DNA of 64,000 bases from Brachionus plicatilis. Its lineage: Eukaryota; Rotifera; Eurotatoria; Ploima; Brachionidae. How positions within the stretch are numbered: position 1 is the stretch's first letter; each line of letters starts with the position of its first letter. Positions 1-11,100 of the stretch are shown in pieces. Location of the stretch: assembly GCA_010279815.1 (NCBI GenBank), contig QEOQ01000508.1:2917295-2981294 (forward strand). Direction: 5' to 3'. A program made the position numbers and the translations under genes. The notes beneath the pieces were generated by a model, which was given only the letters and a program-made list of their open reading frames with translations, made no database searches and was not told the origin of the DNA.

Positions 1-329
1 TTTTCCTAAGTGTAAAGTCAAATTTTACTCGAATTTTTCAAATGTTTCAATATTTAGTTTTAAAAAAAATATTTTAGAAATTTAGTTATCATTTGTAAAA
101 TTTAGTAATCATTAAAAAAATTGGGTTGTATTAAAATATCATATAGTAAAATGGGGTAAATTCGATATTTCTTTTATTCAAAGGGATCTAGGGTGTGGAA
201 ATTTAATTGGATTGGTATTATTTGATAGGATTTAAAAAATTTAAACATTTTCGGTCAATTTTATAAAAAAATTTTATTAAAATAAAAAAACATAAAAAAA
301 ATATATACATTTAAAAAGAATGAGGTTTG
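1..329. other. AT-rich gene-free left edge
   Basis: No open frame of note. It is dominated by A/T runs. Bases about 8-90 match bases about 1552-1632 in the same orientation (see the repeat entry). Confidence 0.6.
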
Positions 330-1632
330 TTAACGGTAAAAAACAAATAAAAGATGAGTATAAAAAAAAACGAAATCAATTAATTTAAATTCTATATTAT
401 TTACATTTTTTCGAACAATAAAATTCACTTTTCGGATCAAACTTTTTAGGTAGACATTAAGCACATGACCAGTTAGAGCATCCTTCACACGAAATCCATT
501 TAGATTGATTTTTTTTATCGGAACCAAATTTTTGTTTACACTTGAAACAATAAAACTCATATTTGGCTCTACTACTAGATCTACATTAGGGGCTGGATCA
601 TTACTTGTAGCTTTATCAGACTTTTTTTTTCTTTTTTTTCTTTTTTTTCTTTTTTTTTCTTTTTTTTCTTTTTTTTTCTTTTTTTGAAAGCTCTTCTTCT
701 TCTAATTTTTTCAAAACTTGTGGTTCAGTCAAAACTTTACCACCTTCTTTTGGAACCCAAGGCGTTAAACCGCTTCCACACGCAGGTCTTTTGTACTTTT
801 CATGTGTTCTATCATGAAGAGTGGAATATGGAATATTGAATCTAATTGCCGCTTGATATATACTAAGTTTCTTATTTTTAATTTCGTTTATGGCTTTATT
901 CAGTGACTCGTCAGTATATTTTTTATTGGTAGCAGGTTTATTTTTAAAGTTTGTTCTTGGCATTTTTAAAAAAAAGATCATTATAAAAAAGAAACTTCAA
1001 TAATCAATTTATTTTTATATAGAAATTCAAAAGAAACCAATTAACGGTTCAACCCTAAAGTGAATTTTTTTTTTAAAAATGTGTTTTTTTTTAATAAAAA
1101 GAGAACGGTTGTCTCTTTGAAAAAAACCGATTGAAAAAATGAAATCAGGGTCAAAAATTACCCAAGTGACAAATGGCCATTGTTTAAAAAAAAAATTTTT
1201 TCAAGAAGCTTTTTTTCGAAAGCGGTATCTTTTTTATTTATGGGGTTATTTTTACAATCAATTTAAAAAAAATATAATGGGATAGGTCTTATATCAATTG
1301 ATTAATTTGTAGAAAGGAAAATAGAAAAAAAGTCATTTTTATTTGCGCAAAAAATAACTTTTCAAAAAAAATATATGTGAGATCAAAAAACACTTATCGT
1401 TATTACCCCTTGTTCGTTTCAAGCCGTATATACTATATATATTATTATTATTATTATATAAATATGAGTCTTTTATTTTGAGTGAAAAAATAAATTTTTT
1501 AAATTGGATTATTCATTCTAGATTTTGGTTTTCTGGTTAAAAGTATTTTTCCCAAGTGTGAGGTTAAATTTTACTCGAATTTTTCAAAATTTAGGGTTTA
1601 GGACTTTAAAAAAAAATTTTAGAAATAAACTT
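8..1632. repeat. Direct repeat pair flanking the psq-HTH locus (8-90 and 1552-1632)
   Basis: Both copies read AAGTGT-(A/G)(A/G)-GT(C/T)AAATTTTACTCG then AATTTTTCAAA, followed by a poly-A run and TTTTAGAAAT. They lie about 1.5 kb apart in the same orientation and enclose the broken psq-HTH gene. This could be the two ends of one mobile element or two members of a dispersed repeat. The left copy is cut by the window edge, so element boundaries cannot be set. Confidence 0.5.
330..963 (-). pseudogene. psq-type helix-turn-helix protein, frame broken in a poly-lysine tract
   Basis: The reverse frame starting with ATG at 963 encodes MPRTNFKNK followed by a pipsqueak-type HTH (KLSIYQAAIRFNIPYSTLHD), as found in transposases and transposon-derived regulators. 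The next stretch (GSGLTPWVPKEGGKVLTEPQ) runs into Glu/Lys-rich sequence and then an almost pure lysine run encoded by AAAG/AAAAG repeats at about 624-684. Beyond the purine run the original frame stops, while a second frame carries on (SDKATSNDPAPNVDLVVEP, then a basic/hydrophobic tail to 330). The two frames are open through the A-rich tract, so one indel would join them into about 210 residues. No DDE catalytic domain is visible. It may be a transposon fragment, a domesticated HTH gene, or a gene with a homopolymer sequencing error. The upstream ATG at 981 is possible but less likely. Confidence 0.6.
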
Positions 1633-2186
1633 ATTATTAAAAAAATTTCTAAATTTTAGATTTAAAATCAGACTTGACTTTTGACCAATTCTGGTTTCAA
1701 GACAAATAAATAGCATGATGCAAATTAAAAAAAATAAAAAATCATAATTTATTCAAGACAAAATTATGCGCACTCCATCCACGTATACACACACACACGC
1801 AAATCCAAATGCAATTTCACAATCATCATCACGTCTCAAATATACACAATAAAAATCAAAATGAAAGTTGGCCAGGTCCTCTAGGACGGCACACTCAGAC
1901 CCCAACTGTCTATAAATATTCGCTCGAACTCCTCACTTTTAGTTATTTCTTTTTTTTATTGTTAAATAGAAACAACAAAAAATTAAAATAAAATAAAAGC
2001 AATTTTAGAGAGTGCATTTGTTAAACCCTATCATTCTAAGCCTACTGCGCACCACTCTTCTCCAAGACAAATAAAACTGCTCCACTAACACACACACACA
2101 CAATACTTTGCTTCCCTTTATGTTCTAAATCAAATAAACGGCTCATTCGTAACAAACGAAAAGAAAAAAAACTGTAAGCTGTTAGA
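964..2186. other. Intergenic region between psq-HTH locus and RPB1, including RPB1 promoter and 5' UTR
   Basis: AT-rich sequence without convincing coding content. It contains an ATT/TAT microsatellite near 1433-1460, two short CA microsatellites (about 1788-1799 and 2089-2101), the right copy of the direct repeat at 1552-1632, and a TATA-like box at 1911 upstream of the RPB1 start. Confidence 0.5.
1911..1918 (+). promoter_or_regulatory. TATA-like box of the RPB1 gene (candidate)
   Basis: TATAAATA lies within a locally GC-richer stretch (CAACTGTC-TATAAATA-TTCGCTCG) about 275 bp upstream of the RPB1 ATG. This would place a start site near 1940 and give a 5' UTR of about 245 nt. Position and sequence context are the only evidence. 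Confidence 0.35.
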
Positions 2187-5100
2187 ATGGCATTTATAAA
2201 TGCCGCAATAGCCGACTCGTCGGCGCCTTACAAAGAAGTAAAACGCGTTCAATTCGGCATACTGAGCCCGGACGAGATCCGGCGCATGTCCGTGACGTCA
2301 GACGGCGGCGTCCGGTACCCGGAGACGACGGAGGCGGGCAAGCCGAAGCTAGGCGGCCTGCTGGACCCGCGTCAAGGCCCGCCGGACCGCAACGCCCGCT
2401 GCCAAACATGCTCGGGCACCATAACCGAGTGTCCGGGCCACTTCGGCCACCTAGAGCTGGCCAAGCCCGTATTCCACGTCGGCTTCATGGCCCAGATAGT
2501 CAAGGTGCTGCGCTGCGTCTGCTTCTACTGTTCCAAACTCCTGGTCGACCCGAACGACCCGCGCATGAACGAAATCAACCAAAAGATGCATCTGCAGCCC
2601 AAAAAGCGGTTTCAGCACGTGTACGATCTGTGCAAGACAAAGCGGCTTTGCGACAACTCGGGCGACAAGGCCGCCGAGGAGAGCGCGGCGACAATATCGC
2701 GCGGATGCGGCCGCTATCAGCCGCAGATACGGCGCAAGGGCCTCGAGCTCACCGCCAAGTGGAAGGAGACCAACGACGCATCACAAGAAAAAGAAATGAA
2801 CGTGTCGGCCGAGCTAGTACTCGAGATATTCAAGCGGATCACCGACCACGAGTCCTTTCTCATGGGCATGGACCCGAAGCACACCCGGCCCGATTGGATG
2901 GTATGCACGGTGATACCGGTGCCGCCACTATGCGTCCGGCCCTCTGTCGTCATGTACGGCACTGCCCGTTCCCAGGACGATTTGACGCACAAGCTCGCCG
3001 ATATCATCAAAATGAACAATCATTTAAAGAACAATGAGTTGTCCGGTGCGGCCGCCCACATCATTAACGAGGACGTTAAGATGTTGCAGTTTCATTGTGC
3101 CACTTTAATTGATAATGACATGCCGGGTCTGCCGCGCGCTCAACAAAAGTCCGGTCGGCCGCTTCGCTCGATCAGAGCACGGCTTAAGGGAAAGGAGGGA
3201 CGTGTGAGAGGAAATTTGATGGGCAAACGAGTTGACTTTAGCGCTCGTACTGTGATAACGCCCGATCCCAATTTGGCCATTGATCAAGTCGGGGTGCCCA
3301 GGACCATTGCGCAGAACATGACTTTTCCCGAGTTGGTCACGCCGTTCAACATTGATCGAATGAACGAGTTGGTGTCCAGGGGCGCCACGTCATACCCGGG
3401 CGCCAAATACATAATTAGAGACAACGGTGATCGCATCGATTTGCGTTTTCATCCCAAGACTAGCGATTTGACGCTGCAGTATGGCTATGTGGTCGAGAGA
3501 CATATGATCGATGGAGACTTTATTGTGTTCAATCGGCAGCCGACTTTGCACAAAATGAGCATGATGGGCCACAGGGTCAAAGTGTTGCCGTGGTCGACGT
3601 TTCGCATGAATTTGAGCTGTACGACGCCGTACAATGCTGATTTTGACGGCGACGAGATGAATTTGCATTTGCCGCAGTCGGTTGAGACGCGCGCAGAGGT
3701 CTCTGAGTTGATGATGGTGCCGCGGCAGATCATAACGCCGCAGTCAAATCGGCCCGTAATGGGCATTGTGCAGGACACGCTGACTGCCGTGCGCAAAATG
3801 ACCAAGCGCGATGTGTTTTTGGACAGAGACAGCATGATGAACTTGGTGCTGTTTTTGCCCAGATGGGACGGAAAGTTGCCCCATCCGGCCATTCTCAAGC
3901 CTAAGCCGCTCTGGACCGGCAAGCAGCTGTTTTCGCTAATTATTCCGCCCAATATTAATTGTATACGCGCTCACTCCACCCATCCGGACAAGGAGGACGA
4001 GTCTGACTTCAAGTGGATATCGCCTGGCGATACCAAGGTAATTGTAGACAATTCGGAGCTTATATCTGGCATTTTGTGCAAGAAGACGCTCGGCACTTCG
4101 GCCGGCTCGTTCATTCATTTGGTCTTCATGGAGCATGGTCATGTTGAGTGCGGAAAATTTTACGGAAATATTCAGACGGTCATCAACAATTGGCTGCTAA
4201 TTGAAGGTTTTTTTTTTAATTTTTTTTTTTTTCGTTGCTGTCACTTTTTTTTCCCCCTAACATAAATGGTGACTCGAATTTTTTTGGGTTAACTCAAACG
4301 CCAGAATTAGTTGGTTTCTGGTGACATGAATATTATTTATTTATTTGTTTATCTGTACCAGGAGTCAAGTCCAAGTCCGGTCTTCTTTTTTATTTTCCCA
4401 TAGCATAGACTTTTTTAATTTTTTTTTCAATTTCAATATTTAATCACAAGTCCAGGCTTTTTTTTTAAATTTTTTTTTTTCAAAAGTTCGGACTTTTAAA
4501 TTTTGATAATTGTGAAAAATTTTATGCCAAAATTGCAAGAAAATTATGAAATATGGCAAATCTATATGCATTTGACAACCAAAGATTATATAAATTTTTT
4601 TATATAAAGCCTAATTTAGCAAATTAAAACTTGATTTAAAAAAAAAAAAATTAAGTCCGGAACATGGACTTTATTCTGAGACTTTTAAGCAACTCTGTTC
4701 TGTACCGAGGTAATGCTCCTTTGGAATATAAAAAAGGGTGGTATTTTAACTATCACTATTTTTAATAGAAATCATCACTAAATTTAATCAATATTTATCA
4801 CTAATTTTAATTTAAATCATCATTATTTTTTTTTGAAAACATCACTAAAAATTATCACTATTTTTGACAAATTTAATCACTATTTTAAATGGAAATCGTT
4901 ACTATTTTATAAAAATACCATCACTAATTTTGCTGTAAATCATCACTATTTATAGTAAAAACCTAACTATTATTAATAAAAGTTAAACCTAAATAAATAG
5001 CTTAAAGTACCAAATTTATAAAGATGACTATTTATAGAATAAGAAAACAAATAATTGAACATTACGCAAGAAAGAATTTTATTAGTGATCAAAATCTATT

Positions 5101-8100
5101 AAATTGATAATTAGAGAAATACAAAAACAAAAGATCATAAAATAAATGGTGGTTAATAAAAAAAAAAGTTAATTAGAAAAAATACAATCAAGCAATTATT
5201 GAGTCAAGATGCAAGTGAGGCTCTTCGATTTCGCTTGCATCACTCGATGTATCATCTTCGCTGTAGTACGTTGGAACACAAGAGTCAGAGATAGATGACA
5301 TTTTTTTTTGATATATATTTATCAAAATCAATTGGTACTAGTACTTTTATTAATATATAAGAACACAAAATTTGACCTTGATAACACTAATTTAGGTAAT
5401 TTAGCTATAATTAATAGTTGATTGATCAACAATTAATTTGACTATGTTATTTATTGTCTGATCGAGTATCATTATTTATAGTATGCATGTATATTATTTT
5501 TTATACATTTTAATAAAAATAGGGACGATTTAATATTGCCCAATAAAAAAATAAAATAAAATAAAGTTAAATAAGTTAAAATAAAATAAAAAATAAAAAG
5601 TATAAAAAAAAGGATAAATAAGTCGAAAGTAAATTAAAAACGATATGTTGAATTATTTGATTGAATGAATGAATCTGAATAAAGTTTTGTTTATTGAGTG
5701 ACTTACCAGTCCAAGTCGCTTTGAGTCACAAAGTAATGTGAAATAATTTTGGGAAATGTACTGTTTAAAAAAATTACATTTGAATTTATTTATTTAATTG
5801 TTTGTCTGCGACCAATTAAAGTATCTTAGATAAGAGACAAAAAATTGTAAATAAATAAAGTTAAAAATGAATATAAAGTAGAATTTTACCAAAAATTAAT
5901 ATTTAATTTAGACAAAATTAAAATTGAAGAAATGGGACAAAATATAAGTCCTTGAAGAATTTATATAAAAAAGGCAGTTAGAGATCAAGATCAAAAGATC
6001 AAAATAAAAAATTTAATTTTTATTTTGATTTTATTTTTTGATAATAAATAAAAAATATTTTTTTTTAATGAGAAATTCCGTGAAAAAAGAAGCAAAATGA
6101 TGTTTGAAATAGATCAAACGACCCAAATATTTAATGTAATCTTTTGTTTTAACAATACAGAAAAAAGTTTTTTTTTCAAGAAAACAGTAGATTGTCAAGT
6201 TCATTTTCACAAATAAAATTTTAAAATATCATTTTTTATTGAACTTGAATAGGTTTAAATTTTTTAGTTGATTTTAATAAAAAAAAAAAAACTTTTAAAG
6301 ACAAAAAAGTTTAATGTTATAAAATGTACAATTTGCTTAAGTGGAAAAATAAAATTACTTGAGTTTTAATGAATGAATGAATATAAAAGTTATGAATTTA
6401 TTTACTTAATATGAATTTAGATTTCTGAATTTAATTAACTTAATTTATTTTAATTATTGATTGTTTTTGTTAAACAAATTTAAGATCAATTATTTTGTGT
6501 TAATTTAATTTTAATTTGATAATGAACCATTAATTTACATAAAATGTCTAGTAATTATACGATATATCAAATAATCAAAATCATTAGATTTGACTAAGTT
6601 TTAAAATTCTAAATGATCGTTTAGATCTTAAAATTTAATCTGAAACTTCAATTTCTCAATAAAAATCTAATTTGAAATATTTATTTTGTAATTTTGTTTA
6701 TTATTATTCATTTTGTTCTTTGATTATCTTTTTTTTTATGATTTTCACTTTAAAAATTTCAACAAACTCAAATCGTACAAGTCATGATGAGCAGAAATAT
6801 CAGATTTTGAATTTTATTGAATTTTTGGTCATTTATTTTGAAATTAATTAATTATCTTTGATATTTAATTAATCTTAGTTATAAAATAGAGTCTCATTAC
6901 CTACAAAATTTTTTCATATTTGATAATTCAATTGATCCAGACACATTCAAAATACTCTCAATACTTAAATTATTTAAATTTTAGTAAAACGTAAAATAGT
7001 TTTTGTATAGTTCAGAACTAGAGAACATAACAAAATGTATTTTGCACCATAATGTATTCACAGAACAAATTTTTTACTTAAAGGAAAGACTTATCAAAGA
7101 TTATATCATTGTGTTACCTTTTCTTTTGTACTGAAATTAACATTTTAAAATAATGGCGGCGGATCATATTATTTTCCTGGCTTGTTTTTGAAACGAAACT
7201 TGATCACCTAAAAAATCTCTCTTACTATCTCGATCTGCAATTTATTTTTGGCCAAATTTTTGATTCTTTAAAAGTTCTTTCATAAAAATATCTCAAATAG
7301 ATGTTCAAATAAATCGATTTAGACATGATGGTAAACATTGTGTTCAAAATTAAAGTTTATTTAAATAAATATTAAATAAATTTAGAGTTAAATTTTTATT
7401 TTTAAAAATTATAATTATCGAAGCTATAATGTAATAAATGCGGCAAATTGATTTAACTATTGGTAATTTTAATTTACATTAAAATTAGACTTAGACAGAA
7501 AATGTTCCATTTTCAAATTAAGTAAAACTGTAACATTTTAATTGTAATTTTTAATTAAAATCAACTTTTTTTTTCTAGGAATAATCTTTGTAGGAAAATT
7601 TTTAATTCAACGTAAAAGTTTAGCATTTTCAATAAATTTTATGAATAAGCATTGATAATAAATTGTGATATGGAGTACAGCTCCATTAATTATTCTGTAA
7701 TATTTGAAATTTTAGAATTTGAATAAATAAACATAAGGCTTAAGAAAATTTAATTATGAAAACTAAACAGACATGTATAGTTTTTAAAAATGCGCAATTT
7801 GTGATTAATTCGAAAAATTAAATGAGCAATTGTTTTTTGTTACGAATTTGAGATTTTTTACACTTGGCTGAACCATTGCTAATTTTTGTATTTTCAACAT
7901 GGCAAGTTTTTTTTTCTATTTAACTTTTTTGAAATTTTGAAATTACGTTAATTTAAACTCAATACTTGTTTAAATTTGAAATATAATTACGCAATTACTT
8001 CTAAAATTGTAAAATAGAAGAAAAAAACTTGCCACATTAATTTTACTTTTCTTAAAAAAAAGGAATAATATGTATCTACTATGGTCAATAATTTCAAAAA

Positions 8101-11100
8101 ATAAGCAGACTTTTAACATTATCTTAATTTAAATTCTGTAGATAAATAAATTTGTTCTCAAGATGCCAAAAATAAAGCATAAGTTGTAATAGTTTTCAAC
8201 TTCTCTGAAAAAGGGCATTTTAAATTACAAGTAAAAATTTGCTGTTGAGTTATGAGAGTTTTTGTAGAGGCTCAATTTGGAAGCTAAAAAAAATCCCGTT
8301 TTTAGTAATTAAATGTGTATTACATTTCATAATTTAAATATTTTTTTTTTTCTATTTATTATTTTATAAATTTATATAAAATAAAGAAAAAAAATTATTT
8401 TAAGATCTATTTTATTTTAATTAGTCTATACTTAACTTTTATTTAATTGATTAGCCATTTTTTAAATACGAGAGCACCAATATCTCCAGCAAAAAATACT
8501 CCTGATCTTCGAGTAAAGTTCAAGAGTATTTTTTTTCTAAAAATTAAACAAAAAATCCAAACATTCGATTATGTCACATTTAACGTGACATAACCGTGTT
8601 ATTGTGACATAACCGTATTATTGTGACATAACTAAATAAAAATCAAATAAATCACAAATTGGCTAAATTTTATCATTTTTTAAAAAAAAAAAAGGACACT
8701 CAATTGGCATTGGTGACGCAATCGCCGATTCCAAAACCTACAAAAGCATAAAACAATCGATCCAAGAGGCCAAAGAAAAAGTGAACGAAGTAATCGAAAA
8801 AGCGCACAATGACAAACTGGTGCCAACGCCAGGCAACTCGCTGCGTCAAACATTCGAAAATCACGTGAACAAAATACTGAACGAGGCCCGTGACGAAACA
8901 GGCACAGCGGCCCAAAAAAGCTTGTCCGAATTCAACAGCTTCAAGGCAATGGTGGTCGCCGGCTCCAAAGGCTCCAAAATCAACATATCCCAAGTGATCG
9001 CGTGCGTCGGCCAACAGAACGTCGAAGGCAAGCGAATACCGTTCGGCTTCAAGCACCGCACACTGCCCCACTTCATCAAAGACGACTACTCGCCTCTTGC
9101 CAAAGGCTTTGTCGAAAACTCGTATCTGATCGGACTGACGCCGAGCGAATTTTTTTTCCACGCAATGGGCGGTCGCGAGGGTCTGATCGACACGGCCGTA
9201 AAGACGGCCGAGACCGGCTACATCCAGCGTCGTCTGATCAAAGCCATGGAGTCCGTGATGGTCAAGTACGACGGCACTGTGCGCAACTCAATGAACTATC
9301 TGGTTCAATTGTGCTACGGCGAGGACGGTCTCGCCGGCGAATACGTCGAATTCCAAGACATACCCATATTCAAAATCGGCAACAAACGCTTCGAAAAAAA
9401 CTGGCACTTTGACGCCTCAAACGAGCAGCGCCTCAAGCGCAACCTAAACGAAGACATTGTCAAATCGCTGCTCACCAACGCCAACGACCTCTCCGTCCTT
9501 GAAGACGAATGGAAACAGCTGATCAAAGATCGACGAAATGTCCGCGAAATATTCCCGATTGGCGACGCGAGAATAGTCTTGCCGTGCAATTTGGACCGGC
9601 TCATAGTGAACGCTCAAAAAACATTCCGCGTGAATTTGCGCGAGCCGTCCAACTTGAACCCGGTAAAAATAGTCGAGTCGGTGAAGCAGCTGTGCGACAA
9701 TTTGGTGATAGTGAGCGGCGAGGACCGGCTCTCCAAAGAAGCACAGGCGAACGCTACTCTGCTCATGGGCATTTTGCTGCGCTCGCATCTCAGCTCGAAG
9801 AGAATCACCGAAAACTTTCGGCTTAGCGAAGAAGCGTTCGACTGGCTGCTAGGCGAAATAGAGACCCGGTTCCAGCAGGCCAAGGTGCAGTCGGGCGAAA
9901 TGGTCGGTCCATTGGCCGCCCAGTCGCTCGGCGAGCCCGCCACTCAAATGACCCTGAACACGTTTCACCACGCCGGTGTGTCGGCCAAAAACGTGACCCT
10001 CGGCGTGCCCCGACTCAAAGAAATTATAAACGTATCCAAAAAGCCGAAGACGCCCTCGCTCATCGTGTTCTTGACCGGTCCGCCGGCCAAAGACGCCGAA
10101 AAGTGCAAGGACGTGCTGTGCGAGCTCGAGCACACCACACTGCGCAAGGTAACGTCCAACACGGCAATTTACTACGATCCGGACTCGCAGAACACGGCCA
10201 TCAGCGAAGACCAGGACTGGGTGAACATCATTTACGAGATGTCCGAGTTTGACGTGAACAAACTGTCGCCATGGTTACTGCGCATCGAACTCGACCGAAA
10301 GCGCATGACAGATAAAAAATTGTCCATGGAACAAATATCGGAGAAAATAACGGGCTTTTTTGGCGAAGATCTCAATTGTATTTTTAACGACGACAATTGC
10401 GAAAAGCTGGTGCTACGTATTCGCGTCGTGCACAACAGCGGCAGCGCCAAGGACAGTGACGAGGACGGCGACGAACAAGTTGACAAAATGCAGGACGATC
10501 AATTTTTGAAGTTAATCGAACAAAATATTTTGTCGGACATGACCCTGCAGGGCATCGAGTCCATAGCCAAAGTGTACATGACAAAACCGTTCGAAAAAGA
10601 GAAAAAACGCGTTGAAATAGGCGACGATGGCGAATTTAAGACAATCACCGAATGGGTGCTGGAAACGGACGGCACCGCGTTCATGAAAGTCCTCTCGACC
10701 AAACACGTCGATCCCATTCGCACCTACTCGAACGACGTGGTCGAAATTTTGCAAGCGCTCGGCATCGAAGCGGGCCGCAAGGCCATCGAAAAAGAAATGA
10801 ACTCGGTGATTTCATTTGACGGCTCGTACGTCAACTATCGTCACTTGGCGCTCTTGTGCGACATCATGACCTCCAAAGGCAACTTTATGCCGATAACGCG
10901 TCACGGCATCAACCGTCAAGAAGTGGGCTGTCTGATGCGTTGTTCGTTCGAGGAAACAGTGGACGTGCTGCTCGACGCCGCCTTTCACGGCGAAGTCGAC
11001 CCCATGAAAGGCGTCTCCGAGAACATAATGCTCGGCCAGCTGGCCAAAGTGGGCACCGGCTGCTTCGACCTAATCCTGAACCCGGAAGAGTGCAAAAAGG

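Noticed and set aside
505..687. Plus-strand ORF of Phe/Leu over the T-rich tract
   Set aside because: It is the complement of the lysine tract of the psq-HTH gene; low complexity only.
2187..4206. GC-rich RPB1 as a transferred or contaminating segment
   Set aside because: The protein is typical for animals, the intron and flanks are the local A/T type, and RBBP6 shows the same coding composition.
4207..4265. RPB1 appears to end in a poly-Phe tail at 4265
   Set aside because: This is read-through into the intron. The donor at 4207 and exon 2 at 8695 restore the conserved [11 protein letters not shown] junction in phase.
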